From: an uncultured Elusimicrobium sp.
GTDB lineage: Bacteria > Elusimicrobiota > Elusimicrobia > Elusimicrobiales > Elusimicrobiaceae
Assembly (NCBI GenBank): GCA_902766765.1
Contig: CACXER010000020.1
Coordinates: 1-35,836, forward strand
DNA length: 35,836 nucleotides
Direction: 5' to 3'
The first letter of the stretch is position 1, and every line of letters begins with the position of its first letter. Shown one piece after another: positions 16,148 to 24,957 of this stretch. The notes beneath the pieces were generated by a model. It had not been told where the DNA came from, ran no database searches, and saw nothing but the letters and a program-made list of their open reading frames with translations. Made by a program: the position numbers and the translations under genes.

Positions 16148-16333
16148 ATGTTTAAAAGAGGAAAAGGGCTTCTTAAAAACAAACAAGGACAAAGCGCCGT
16201 AGAATATATGATTGTAGCGGCGGGATTGTTTACGGCCATTATTTCCTTTTACGTGTTATATTCGTACTTAGTACCGCAGCAATTTGACCAAGGGTCGCAG
16301 ATTATTTTGAAGGAATACGAAGCAGGGAAATAG
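16148..16333 (+). CDS. Flp-like prepilin 1
   Basis: This 61-residue protein has a basic leader ending Gly14, then QSAVEY with Glu at mature position +5, then a hydrophobic helix (about 21-42). That is the Flp/type IVb prepilin pattern G|xxxxEY, cut by a TadV/CpaA-type peptidase and assembled into the pilus shaft. It starts 2 bases after the PorV-like gene, so translation may be coupled. The short post-helix tail (LKEYEAGK) suits a small pilin. It differs from the second pilin in length and tail, so one may be a minor subunit. Confidence 0.8.
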   Translation: MFKRGKGLLKNKQGQSAVEYMIVAAGLFTAIISFYVLYSYLVPQQFDQGSQIILKEYEAGK

Positions 16334-16355
16334 TTTTAAATTAGGAGGAAGTGTT

Positions 16356-16586
16356 ATGAAATTCATCGTCGCGATGCAAAACAGATTAGACGCCCTCAAA
16401 GCGCAAGCCTTAGGGTGCCTGAAGAAAAAAGAAGGGCAAAACACCATTGAATACGTGCTCATGCTCGTAGTGGTTGTCGGTGTGGCCGGTTTGGCGGGCG
16501 TACTGATTAAAAAATTCATGCCGGATTTGTTTGACCAAGTCAAAGCCAAAATCTTGGGCGGCATGGAAAAATCGGGCGACTTCTAA
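16356..16586 (+). CDS. Flp-like prepilin 2, probably the major pilin
   Basis: The 76-residue protein has a basic leader to Gly27, then QNTIEY (Glu32 at +5) and the hydrophobic stretch VLMLVVVVGVAGLAGVLI, followed by a short charged tail. This matches the Flp major pilin family well. It has its own strong ribosome site (TAGGAGGAAG at 16341-16350), better than that of its neighbours, in keeping with a highly expressed structural subunit (inference). It sits between prepilin 1 and the TadE-like gene. Confidence 0.85.
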   Translation: MKFIVAMQNRLDALKAQALGCLKKKEGQNTIEYVLMLVVVVGVAGLAGVLIKKFMPDLFDQVKAKILGGMEKSGDF

Positions 16587-16589
16587 GTT

Positions 16590-17075
16590 ATGAAATTTTG
16601 TAAGAAGTGTGGGGGGCAGGTAACTGCGGAACTCATGCTGATTTTGCCGGTATTTATGCTCATGATTTTCTTTGTGCTTGAATACGGCAACATCGCATAC
16701 CACACGGTTATTGCAAACCACGCTTCTTACGAATTTGCCCGTATCGGCTCGCTGGTGGCCGTTAAAAAACCCAGCGGCCGGCCGGATCGGACGGTCATTA
16801 CCCAAAAGGTAAACCAGGCCAAACAGAAAGTATTTGGCTCTAAAGCAGGCGGAATCGGTGTCAACGTAAAAGTAGAAACTACCGGCGTGGACCCCATGTA
16901 TAAGAAGCACCGCCACGAAGATGTAATTATTACGGTAACGTATCCGGTGCATTTGTTATTTCCGGGTACCAGTTATGTGCTCGCCAGCGAGCCCAAACGC
17001 GAAGGCATCCGCCGTATTAAAGCCGTAACGCGTATGCCGATAGATAAGACGTATTTAAGTTCGGACACGAAATAG
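16590..17075 (+). CDS. tadE: TadE-like minor pseudopilin
   Basis: The 161-residue protein has a short leader KFCKKCGG, then QVTAELMLILPVFML with Glu14 at mature +5, and a single N-terminal TM helix followed by an exported domain of about 120 residues. This is the TadE arrangement: pseudopilins processed by the prepilin peptidase and needed for Tad pilus assembly. YEFARIGSL after the helix is a typical TadE-like continuation. It is 3 bases after prepilin 2. The leader carries two Cys residues close to the cleavage point, which is unusual. Confidence 0.8.
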   Translation: MKFCKKCGGQVTAELMLILPVFMLMIFFVLEYGNIAYHTVIANHASYEFARIGSLVAVKKPSGRPDRTVITQKVNQAKQKVFGSKAGGIGVNVKVETTGVDPMYKKHRHEDVIITVTYPVHLLFPGTSYVLASEPKREGIRRIKAVTRMPIDKTYLSSDTK

Positions 17076-17118
17076 ATTTGAAAGTATTAAAAGATTGCTG
17101 TAATTTTAAGGAGACAAT

Positions 17119-17874
17119 ATGAAAAGCAGAGGAGTCTTTCTACCCATGATCGTGGCGGTAATAGCCGCACTCATATACTGGATGATTGTAAGCAGCGCGG
17201 AAAAGAAATTAAACGCTTCCAAAAACGTGAAGGAAGTGTTTGTGGCGCTTCGCGATATCAAAGAGCGCGAAGTGATTAAACGCGATTTGATTCACCATGT
17301 ACCGGTTCCGGCCGCGTATATCCAAAAAGACGCGTTTACTTATTCCACCGAGGCCGATTTTAAAGCCATAGAAAATGCGGTAGCGCGTATTCAAATTGCG
17401 AAAGGGAACCAGATTTCTAAATATGCTATTACGTCGTTATCTCCGGAAGCGGGGCTATCCAGCAAAATTCCGGTGCAAATGCGCGGCTACCTGATTAGTG
17501 TACCGATTGCTACGGCCAGCATGATTAAACCCGACGACAACGTGGACGTGCTTTTGACTTTTGAAGCCGTCATGAAAAGCGGCAACCGCCAACGGGTGGC
17601 GCTCACGTTGTTGCAGAACGTCAAAGTGCTCGGGGTAGGCGCGGATTTAGGTCAAGGATTGGATGCCCGCACCGCCAATGCTATGAAGAGCAAAGATGAA
17701 GATGCGGCGGCTTTCTCGGATAACTCCACACTTTCGCTCGCGCTGTCTCCGCGCGATGCGCAGTACTTGGCGTTAGCCGAAGCGGAGGGCGATATCTCCG
17801 TCATTTTACGTTCTCACGGTGACGTGAATAACTACTTGATGGAAATTGCAACCTTTGAAAAATTATTTAACTAA
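17119..17874 (+). CDS. cpaB: Flp pilus assembly protein CpaB/RcpC
   Basis: The 251-residue protein has an N-terminal TM anchor (about 5-25) and a SAF-like domain (VFVALRDIKEREVIKRDLI, about 40-65, and the AIENAVARIQIAKGNQI segment, about 85-110), then the CpaB-specific GYLISVPIATASMIKPDDNVDVLLTF in pieces and LQNVKVLGVG. CpaB/RcpC sits in the periplasm beside the secretin and is thought to stabilise or gate it. The ribosome site AAGGAGAC (17109-17116) fixes the ATG. A gap of 43 bases from tadE is one of the larger ones inside the locus. The secretin gene follows 11 bases on. Confidence 0.9.
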   Translation: MKSRGVFLPMIVAVIAALIYWMIVSSAEKKLNASKNVKEVFVALRDIKEREVIKRDLIHHVPVPAAYIQKDAFTYSTEADFKAIENAVARIQIAKGNQISKYAITSLSPEAGLSSKIPVQMRGYLISVPIATASMIKPDDNVDVLLTFEAVMKSGNRQRVALTLLQNVKVLGVGADLGQGLDARTANAMKSKDEDAAAFSDNSTLSLALSPRDAQYLALAEAEGDISVILRSHGDVNNYLMEIATFEKLFN

Positions 17875-17885
17875 CGGGATGATTT

Positions 17886-18629
17886 ATGAATACAAAGTTT
17901 ATTACTAAAGTATCTCTGGCAGTTTTACTCGCGGGTGTGTTGGGCATTATGCCGGCACACGCCAAAAAGACGCGGCTCGTAGCCGTTAGCGCGGATGTTG
18001 TGGAAATCGGCGGTACGATGCAGAGCGTCAAAGGGTTCGCGTGGAACCAGTTGTTTGATTTTGAAGAGGCGGAAATCCCCGGGATTTTGTCGCTAGGGGA
18101 ATTCCAGCGTAAAACCGCTGTTACTACGCGCCTTCGCTTGATGGAAACGGAAGGGCGCGCGCAGGTGCTTTCTAACCCGAAGATTGTTACTTCTTCCGGT
18201 AGCAGCGCTAAAATTTCCGTCGGCGGTAAAGTGCCGATACCGGTAGTAAACAACCAAGGGGTAGGTTCCCAAATGGAAGATTACGGTATTTTGCTCAATG
18301 TACTTCCCACCATTATCCCGGAACGCAACAATATTATTGACTTGCAAGTTCAATTGGCTGTTTCTACGGTAGACTATTCCCGTACGGTGGTAATCGGTAC
18401 GGCTACGGCTCCTTCGTTTACGAACCGCGATGTGGAAACCCACGTGGAACTCAACAGCGGGGAGACGCTTGTAATTGGCGGACTCAAGAGTAGTGCGCGC
18501 AACGTGTCCGAAGACCGCGTGCCGTTCTTAGGGCGTTTGCCGCTTATCGGATTATTGTTTAAGAGTAAAGATGTTACCGAAGAGCAACGTTCGCTCTTCC
18601 TGTTTATTACGGTAGAAATCGTAGAGTAA
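17886..18629 (+). CDS. cpaC: Short Tad-type secretin (CpaC/RcpA-like)
   Basis: The 247-residue protein has a signal peptide (about 1-26, ending AHA) and then almost at once the secretin core: LRLMETEGRAQVLSNPKIVT, KISVGGKVPIPV, YGILLNVLPTI, VELNSGETLVIGGL and VPFLGRLPLIGLLF. These are the gate and barrel segments of type II/IV secretins. Typical CpaC/RcpA proteins are about 400-500 residues with N-terminal periplasmic domains (BON/N1 type). Here only about 60 residues precede the core, so those domains are missing or supplied by another protein. No upstream in-frame remnant was seen. It would form the outer-membrane pilus channel. Confidence 0.85.
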   Translation: MNTKFITKVSLAVLLAGVLGIMPAHAKKTRLVAVSADVVEIGGTMQSVKGFAWNQLFDFEEAEIPGILSLGEFQRKTAVTTRLRLMETEGRAQVLSNPKIVTSSGSSAKISVGGKVPIPVVNNQGVGSQMEDYGILLNVLPTIIPERNNIIDLQVQLAVSTVDYSRTVVIGTATAPSFTNRDVETHVELNSGETLVIGGLKSSARNVSEDRVPFLGRLPLIGLLFKSKDVTEEQRSLFLFITVEIVE

Positions 18630-18633
18630 TCGT

Positions 18634-20952
18634 ATGGCAGAAGAACACGAAAATTCCCAAAATGAAGCCAAAATAATCGCTTTTTCCGGGCCGAAAGAAG
18701 GCGTCGGAAAAACGACGCTCGTGTTAAATTTAGCGCTAGGTTGGGCCGGTATCCAAAAGCGCCCGGTGTTGATTGTTCCGTTAGATCCGCTCGCACGTCA
18801 GGAACATAGTTTCTATTTGGATATTGAAAATCCGGTTAGCGTATCGGATTTGCTCAAAGTATTAGGAAATACCTCTATTGCGGTAGTAGGGGGGCTTTTA
18901 CGTGGGAAAATTTCCATGTCCCAGTGGGGAGTAGGGTTGTTGCCGCTCGGTAATACGCGTGCGCAAGTGGCGGCGATTAGTCCGAAAATTTTAATGCCGA
19001 TTTTGTCTCGCTTGGCGCAGACATTTGATATCTTTTTAGATGTAGACTCCAGCTTCCCGATGCAGGCCTTTGCGTTTGATATTGCCGATAAAGTGTTTTG
19101 GGTATCCAACGCAACGCGTACGCATATCAATTCTACGGTCCAACTTTTTAACGATTATAAAGAACAACATTATCCTATGGACCGGGTCAGCGTGATTTGC
19201 AACGGTTTTGATATGCCCGGTTCTATCCCATACGAAGAAATTGAACGGTTTTATTCACAACTGGGGCACGAGGTAGATGTATTCCTGCCGTGGGACGCCG
19301 ATGTGATGGCTACTTCCAACCGCCGCGAAGTGGAAATTATTGTCAGTCCGCAAGCGGAATGGGTGAAAGGATTACGTTTAATCTTGGCTAAAATACGCGA
19401 CTTAAACCCGGCTCCTAAAGATTGGACAACCTCCGTTTCCGATGAAGAATTTACCCAAGCGGCGCAACAAATTTGGTCGCCGGTGCTATTCAACGAGGGG
19501 AAAGGTTCGGCCAGCCCGGACCACATCGCCCGCGAAGACGAAGGCGAAAAAACACAACTTTCCTTTTGGGATGATTTGAAACAAAAAATCCATAAAGAAG
19601 TCGTCCGCACGCTGGAAATTGAACACATTGTCATTAGTGAAGAAAGTACCGCCAGCGAACAAACCCGCAAACGGGTGTCTGCGATTGTGGATGACATCTT
19701 GCAGAAACAACCGAATTTGCAATTCTCTCGTGACCAGCGTACGCGGTTTACGTCGGAATTGTTGGATGAAATTTTAGGGTTGGGGCCGCTGGAAGTTTTA
19801 ATGCGCGACCCGGGTGTAACCGAAATCATGGTCAACGCCTTTGATAAAATCTTTATCGAACAAAAAGGTAAGTTGACACTGACAAAATACAAATTTAGAA
19901 ATAACGAACAAGTGGTGCAAGTCATTAAACGTATTGTGGCCCCGCTCGGCCGCCGTATTGACGAATCTGTACCGCTCGTGGACGCGCGTTTGAAGGACGG
20001 TTCCCGTGTCAACGCCATTATTGCGCCGTTGGCCGTTTCCGGTCCGACGCTGACCATCCGCCGTTTCTCTACCAAACCTTTCGGACCGGAAGATTATTAC
20101 CGTTTTGGTACGATCAGCCCGGAGTGTATGGAATTTATTAAGAAGTGCGTGAAAATCCGCAAGAACATTATTGTCTGCGGTGGTACCGGTACCGGTAAAA
20201 CAACGTTCCTAAACGCTATTTCCGGGTATATTGCTGACGATGAGCGTATTATTACCGTAGAAGATACGGCGGAACTCCGGTTGCAGCAACCGCACTGGGT
20301 ATCGCTGGAAAGTCGTCCGCCAAACGTGGAAGGCAAAGGGGCGGTAACGATTCAAGATTTAGTTAAAAACTGTTTGCGTATGCGTCCGGACCGAATTGTA
20401 GTCGGGGAGTGCCGCGGCGGCGAAGCGTTAGACATGTTACAAGCCATGAACACCGGGCACGAAGGATCGTTGACCACGATTCACGCCAACACCCCGCGCG
20501 ACGGATTATCTCGTTTGGAAGCCATGTGTATGCAAACGGGAGCCGATTTGCCGATTTTCGCCATCCGCGAAATGATTTCTTCCGCGGTGAACATGATCGT
20601 CCAACTTTCCCGTTTTTCGGACGGTTCACGTAAAGTGACCTATATTACCGAAATGCACGGTCAGAAAGACGGGCAGATTCAATCCACCGATTTGTTCCGC
20701 TATGTACAAACCGGGGTGGATGAAAACGGTAAGGTGCAAGGTGTTTTCGCTCCGACAGGGCAACTACCCACTTTCTATGACGAATTTGCGGCTAAAGGCC
20801 AACCTGTAGACGAAGCCGTGTTCAAAAAAGGTGCAGTTCCGTTAGATGAAAACGGCGAGCCGGACTTGGCTGCCGTGCACCGTTTACAAGGAAAGCCCGA
20901 TGTGCCGCCCGCGCCGCCGGTTATGCGGCCCGCACCGCCTCAGGGAGCATAA
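18634..20952 (+). CDS. tadA: TadZ-TadA fusion: ParA-like localisation domain plus pilus ATPase
   Basis: The 772-residue protein joins two Tad proteins that are usually separate. Residues about 12-265 are a TadZ/CpaE-type MinD/ParA domain with a deviant Walker A (Lys21 and Lys26 in PKEGVGKTT) and a [11 protein letters not shown] Walker B-like segment. After a linker (about 270-320), residues about 325-700 are CpaF/Tad[29 protein letters not shown], the Walker [10 protein letters not shown] (Lys522), [26 protein letters not shown] and [21 protein letters not shown]. The tail is Pro-rich. TadZ marks the assembly site and TadA powers extrusion, so fusion would tie motor to position. No frameshift sign is seen. 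Confidence 0.93.
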   Translation: MAEEHENSQNEAKIIAFSGPKEGVGKTTLVLNLALGWAGIQKRPVLIVPLDPLARQEHSFYLDIENPVSVSDLLKVLGNTSIAVVGGLLRGKISMSQWGVGLLPLGNTRAQVAAISPKILMPILSRLAQTFDIFLDVDSSFPMQAFAFDIADKVFWVSNATRTHINSTVQLFNDYKEQHYPMDRVSVICNGFDMPGSIPYEEIERFYSQLGHEVDVFLPWDADVMATSNRREVEIIVSPQAEWVKGLRLILAKIRDLNPAPKDWTTSVSDEEFTQAAQQIWSPVLFNEGKGSASPDHIAREDEGEKTQLSFWDDLKQKIHKEVVRTLEIEHIVISEESTASEQTRKRVSAIVDDILQKQPNLQFSRDQRTRFTSELLDEILGLGPLEVLMRDPGVTEIMVNAFDKIFIEQKGKLTLTKYKFRNNEQVVQVIKRIVAPLGRRIDESVPLVDARLKDGSRVNAIIAPLAVSGPTLTIRRFSTKPFGPEDYYRFGTISPECMEFIKKCVKIRKNIIVCGGTGTGKTTFLNAISGYIADDERIITVEDTAELRLQQPHWVSLESRPPNVEGKGAVTIQDLVKNCLRMRPDRIVVGECRGGEALDMLQAMNTGHEGSLTTIHANTPRDGLSRLEAMCMQTGADLPIFAIREMISSAVNMIVQLSRFSDGSRKVTYITEMHGQKDGQIQSTDLFRYVQTGVDENGKVQGVFAPTGQLPTFYDEFAAKGQPVDEAVFKKGAVPLDENGEPDLAAVHRLQGKPDVPPAPPVMRPAPPQGA

Positions 20953-20959
20953 AAGAGAT

Positions 20960-22582
20960 ATGAAAAAACTACGCGCCGTGGCACTGTCTTTTGTTCTCAT
21001 CGTGACCTTGTTGGGAATTCCCTTGCAAAGTCACGGGCGTGCGTTGTCCGAGACTGATCGCGATCGTATCCGTTGTGCAATGGAAAAAATGCACATTATG
21101 GCGCGTTTTTTTGATGTGCACGTGTCTAATGAGGAAAAAGAAAAAAAATCCGATTTGTCGGAAATGTGTGGTGGGCGTCACGTACCTCTGCCGGAGTGGT
21201 TCCCCGAAGAACTCGCTCGTATGGAAGCCAATAAAGTGGTCTATGTCCCTAACGAAGGGACGTATAGCGAGGTAGATCTGTGGCGTCAGGCATTTTCCAA
21301 CGTATATTTATTTTTGGAGCGGGCCGATCAATCGTTAGATCCCAGCCGTCCGCTTGTGTTGGATCAATTGGCACGCGGCTATGTAGGAAATCGCATCAAC
21401 TTGTTGGCTACCTTGGACCGGTTGAATAAAGATTTACTGCGTGGGAAAGAACTCCTCGTCATGAAAAACAGTATGCAAGGGCGTGCGCGCTCTATGCTTG
21501 CGACATTTGAACTCATCAATAGCGAATTTTTCAGTACGATAGAATCTTTTTCCAGTCCGCTTCGGCAGCGTGAAGATAAATATCGCAAATCTGTGATGGC
21601 GGTAGTTGTGTTGGCTAACCATTTGTTCTCGCAATTTATGAGTTCGCCTATTCCTACCGGTGTGCCGGATCCGAAAATTTATCAAGCCACACCTACCGAA
21701 CGTACTGTCAGTCTGGTCTTAGTGTTGACAGGGGCCTTGTTGGCCGGGTTAGCCGTGTTCTTGCTGTTGGAAGATCGGCGCAGTGACATTTCTGCCTTTT
21801 TGGAGGAATACCGTAAGAAAAGCGAAGTATGGGCAGAAGATTTTAATCGTCAGTTCGTGACAATTGATATTAAATATATTGTGTTTGGTACCATAGCCCT
21901 GTTTGCTGTATTCGGGTTGCTACTGGGTCTGTTAGCCGGTGGCTTTTTGGGCGTGTTTATTTTCCTCTTGGTTTTATTCTTAGGCGGTGTAGTAAGTATC
22001 CGGATGCCGATGGCCGTGCTGGATACGTTGAAGAAAAGCCGTGGGCACAAGGTCAACGCGCAACTGATGGATTCGCTGATTTTACTTTCCAACTCACTTC
22101 GTTCGGGTATGGATATCGTGCAAGGTTTCGAACTTGTATCGCGTGATATGTTGCCGCCGATTGCCGACGAATTCGGCTTGGTGGTTAAAAATTATCAGTT
22201 AGGTACACCGTTTGAAAAAGCCCTGGACGGCCTCACCGAACGGGTGGAAAGCCGGATGCTTTCTTATATCGTAAAAGCCATCATTATTCAGCGGCAAGTC
22301 GGTGGTAACCTGACGGTTATTTTCTCGCGCTTGGTAGAAAACATTCGCGAAGAGAGTAAATTGGAAGAGAAATTACAGGCCATGACCGCCCAACAAAAGA
22401 TACAATCTATTGTGGTAAGTATTATGCCGTTTGTAATGATGCTGGTGATGTTTATCTTTAACCCGGTACAGATGCTGTCGTTCTACACCAGTCCGTTGGG
22501 GATTTGTGTGTTCCTGTTCTGTATCATCTGGATTGGTATTGGTATGAAGATCCTGAAGAAAATGGGTGAGGTACGGGTATAG
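20960..22582 (+). CDS. tadB: TadB-like platform protein with extra exported N-terminal domain
   Basis: This 540-residue protein is far longer than usual TadB (about 320). The C-terminal part (about 300-540) is TadB: two TM helices, a T2SSF domain (LMDSLILLSNSLRSGMDIVQGFELV to RQVGGNLTVIFSRLVENI, in pieces) and C-terminal TM helices. Before it are a signal-peptide-like segment (about 8-28), an unrecognised helical region of about 220 residues with a Cys pair in the first third, and a TM helix (about 248-268). The extra region is probably periplasmic. The ATG at 20960 is 7 bases after the ATPase gene and next to AAAAGAGA; upstream in-frame codons overlap that gene and are not needed. TadB and TadC form the inner-membrane base of the pilus. 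Confidence 0.88.
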   Translation: MKKLRAVALSFVLIVTLLGIPLQSHGRALSETDRDRIRCAMEKMHIMARFFDVHVSNEEKEKKSDLSEMCGGRHVPLPEWFPEELARMEANKVVYVPNEGTYSEVDLWRQAFSNVYLFLERADQSLDPSRPLVLDQLARGYVGNRINLLATLDRLNKDLLRGKELLVMKNSMQGRARSMLATFELINSEFFSTIESFSSPLRQREDKYRKSVMAVVVLANHLFSQFMSSPIPTGVPDPKIYQATPTERTVSLVLVLTGALLAGLAVFLLLEDRRSDISAFLEEYRKKSEVWAEDFNRQFVTIDIKYIVFGTIALFAVFGLLLGLLAGGFLGVFIFLLVLFLGGVVSIRMPMAVLDTLKKSRGHKVNAQLMDSLILLSNSLRSGMDIVQGFELVSRDMLPPIADEFGLVVKNYQLGTPFEKALDGLTERVESRMLSYIVKAIIIQRQVGGNLTVIFSRLVENIREESKLEEKLQAMTAQQKIQSIVVSIMPFVMMLVMFIFNPVQMLSFYTSPLGICVFLFCIIWIGIGMKILKKMGEVRV

Positions 22583-22584
22583 AT

Positions 22585-23472
22585 ATGAGCGGAATGATGA
22601 CCTTGCTGGCAGCCGTACTGTTGATTATCAGCACCTTGTGCGTAGGGGTGACGGTGTTTAATTTGTTCGCTCCGAAAGAACAAGGGGGCGGCGTAGCCGA
22701 TATTGCCGTCAAACGCTTTAAATCTACTTCCAGTTTCTCGCGTTTGCAACCGGAAGAAAAATTTTTGGACCGCATTGCCGCTTTCTGTCTGCGAACGTTT
22801 AATGTGGAAGATTCTTTGGAAGAGATGCATTTGCAACTCGGCAGTCCCGATACGCCTCAGCCGGTAAATATTCTGTACACTAAAATTTTGTGTGCGTTGA
22901 TTGTTCCGCCGGCGATCATGTTGCTGTTCCAAGCGTTCTGGCCCATTATTTTAGTGCCGATTTGTTTCTATATCCCAGATGTGCTAATTAAAAGTAAAAT
23001 TCAAAAACGTCAAGCGGAAATTTTAGGCAACTTCTCTACCACGGTGGACTTGGCCGCTTTGATTATTGAATCCGGGTTGGACTATTTGACGGCGTTTGAG
23101 CGTATTATTAAAATTGCCAAAGAAAAAACTATTTTGGAAGAAGAATTGGAAAAGACCATCAACGAAATTAAACTGGGTTATTCCCGTCGCGAAGCCTTGG
23201 AACGCTTTGCCGCGCGTACCGGAGTGCAGGAGGTTCGCTCTCTGGTAGGGTTGATTATTCAGTCGGATGAACTCGGTACCAGTTTGGTGGATTTGCTACG
23301 CAACTTCTCTACGGATTTACGTGCTCGCCGGTTGAGCCGGGCCGAGAAGTTGGCCGCGCAAGCATCTACTAAAATGCTTTTCCCGCTTTTTATGTTCATC
23401 TTCCCGACGATTTTTATTTTAATTTTAGCGCCAATGATTATGGGCCTTGTCAATGGCGGTATGGGATTTTAG
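22585..23472 (+). CDS. tadC: Tad pilus platform protein TadC
   Basis: The 295-residue protein has TM1 (about 3-28), a cytoplasmic stretch, a hydrophobic pair (about 93-130), a T2SSF domain (about 145-265; FSTTVDLAALIIESGLDYLTAFERI and SLVGLIIQSDELGTSL in pieces, then LRARRLSRAEKLAAQASTKM) and a final TM segment (about 268-290). The EKLAAQASTKMLFPL junction is characteristic of TadC. It starts 2 bases after tadB, as expected for partner subunits with matched expression. Confidence 0.93.
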   Translation: MSGMMTLLAAVLLIISTLCVGVTVFNLFAPKEQGGGVADIAVKRFKSTSSFSRLQPEEKFLDRIAAFCLRTFNVEDSLEEMHLQLGSPDTPQPVNILYTKILCALIVPPAIMLLFQAFWPIILVPICFYIPDVLIKSKIQKRQAEILGNFSTTVDLAALIIESGLDYLTAFERIIKIAKEKTILEEELEKTINEIKLGYSRREALERFAARTGVQEVRSLVGLIIQSDELGTSLVDLLRNFSTDLRARRLSRAEKLAAQASTKMLFPLFMFIFPTIFILILAPMIMGLVNGGMGF

Positions 23473-23484
23473 AGGATATATAGT

Positions 23485-24945
23485 ATGAAAAAATATATTA
23501 CACTTCTGTTTCTTTTTACTTGTGCTGCTGCCACTGTGTGGGCGGCTAATACGTACAACCGGGAAACCCCTGTCCGGCAACACGGCAAAGAGGCCGGCAT
23601 GCTTTTGGATTTGGGGAAAATCTCCATGGGTACGCTCAACGATGTAGAAGAGCGTAAACAATATCTTTCCACGGTCCAGTTGGAAAAGCAACGTATTCAA
23701 AATTATACGCTCCGGATGGTGTATGATAATGCCTATACACTCTATAAACAAGGGGATTATCAACGGGCACAAGAAATGGCGCAAACTATTTTAAGTATTG
23801 ACCCGAACTTCAAACAGGCCCAAACGCTCGCCAAACAAGCGCAAAATATGGGGACATACGGCACAACCTCAGAAGCACAAGTGATAGAGGCCAAATTTCA
23901 GGAAGCATCCCGCCTCTACGATAGCGGCCGCTTGGTGGAAGCCAATGATAAGGTTAACGAAATTTTAACCCTCCAGCCCGGTAACACCAAGGCGCAATCG
24001 TGGAAACGTAAAATTGACTACGACATCGCTAAAGAATATGCCCGTCGCGGTGATGAAGCGGAAAAAAATGAGGATTATCAAAAAGCCTTGGATGCTTGGT
24101 ACAATGCCCTTTTGATGCGTAAAGACGACCCGAAATTAGTGTCCAAAATTGCCGACGCGGAAAATAAACTACGCAAACAGCAAGTGGAAGACTACATGAA
24201 ACAGGCCTTGGATTTTTATAACAAAGGCCAATATGTGGAATCGTACGCGGTGTTTGAACGCATTACCAAAATTCAACCCGGTGACCCTCGCGTGCAAAAA
24301 TACATGTCCCAACTGAAAAATGAAATTGCTGCCGGATATTATACGGCCGGGAGCCGTTCGTATAACTCGTATAAATACGATCAAGCCATTTCGTATTGGA
24401 ACAATGCTAAAAAGTGGGGGGCGGATTCTTCGGCGATGGACGGCCTAATTAAACAGGCTCGCAATGCCAAAGAAGAATATTTGCGTTTACAACAACAAGC
24501 GCGACTCAAACAAGTGCAAAAAGCAACCGCTGCCGCCGAAGCCGCGGCTAAAGCCGCCGAAGAAGCGGAAGAAGATAAACCGGAAGATATTGAAACCATC
24601 ACGGTAGATACATCGGTGCCCGGTATGCCCGGGCAGACCATTATTCCCGGGGCTTCGTCAAGCACGACGACTACTACCACAACTACCACGACAACGACCA
24701 CTACTTCGTCCAGCACCAGTAGTGGTGTAGGAAACGAAACCTTGCCGGCTATTGGTAGTGGGGTAAGCCGCGTATCGGCCGAAGCGCGCGAGGCTTCTCG
24801 TGCTAAATATATTGAAGGGTTGGACGCGTATAACCAAGACGACTTTGAACGTGCGCGTCAAGCGTGGATTGTGGCTAAACAATTAGATCCGGGCAACAGC
24901 GATGCCGATTTGGGATTACGTAAAGTGGACGAACTACTTAAATAA
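23485..24945 (+). CDS. Exported TPR protein with polythreonine linker (TadD-like position)
   Basis: The 486-residue protein has a signal peptide (about 1-20) and no lipobox Cys at the cleavage point. Six TPR-like units can be read: AYTLYKQGDYQRAQEMA, ASRLYDSGRLVEANDKV, GDEAEKNEDYQKALDAW, ALDFYNKGQYVESYAVF, GSRSYNSYKYDQAISYW and, after the linker, GLDAYNQDDFERARQAW. An Ala/Glu-rich helix (about 345-370) and a stretch of 14 consecutive Thr (residues 394-407) flanked by Ser separate the last unit. The Thr codons are mixed, so the tract is kept at protein level. TadD lipoproteins with TPRs help assemble Tad secretins; this gene has the position for that role, but anchoring must differ. The linker could be glycosylated (inference). 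Confidence 0.8.
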   Translation: MKKYITLLFLFTCAAATVWAANTYNRETPVRQHGKEAGMLLDLGKISMGTLNDVEERKQYLSTVQLEKQRIQNYTLRMVYDNAYTLYKQGDYQRAQEMAQTILSIDPNFKQAQTLAKQAQNMGTYGTTSEAQVIEAKFQEASRLYDSGRLVEANDKVNEILTLQPGNTKAQSWKRKIDYDIAKEYARRGDEAEKNEDYQKALDAWYNALLMRKDDPKLVSKIADAENKLRKQQVEDYMKQALDFYNKGQYVESYAVFERITKIQPGDPRVQKYMSQLKNEIAAGYYTAGSRSYNSYKYDQAISYWNNAKKWGADSSAMDGLIKQARNAKEEYLRLQQQARLKQVQKATAAAEAAAKAAEEAEEDKPEDIETITVDTSVPGMPGQTIIPGASSSTTTTTTTTTTTTTTSSSTSSGVGNETLPAIGSGVSRVSAEAREASRAKYIEGLDAYNQDDFERARQAWIVAKQLDPGNSDADLGLRKVDELLK

Positions 24946-24957
24946 CAGGAGACCAGC

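Noticed and set aside
19251-20075. Antisense open frame of 274 codons within the TadZ-TadA gene
   Set aside because: It lies wholly opposite a gene with clear ATPase motifs, is Ser/Arg-rich with no recognisable domain, and arises from codon bias of the sense strand.
20846-20959. Longer TadB start overlapping the ATPase gene
   Set aside because: The extension would be read through the Pro-rich end of TadZ-TadA; the ATG at 20960 directly starts a signal-peptide-like segment.
24664-24705. Simple-sequence (slippage) repeat
   Set aside because: The Thr codons are irregularly mixed, so no DNA repeat unit exists.
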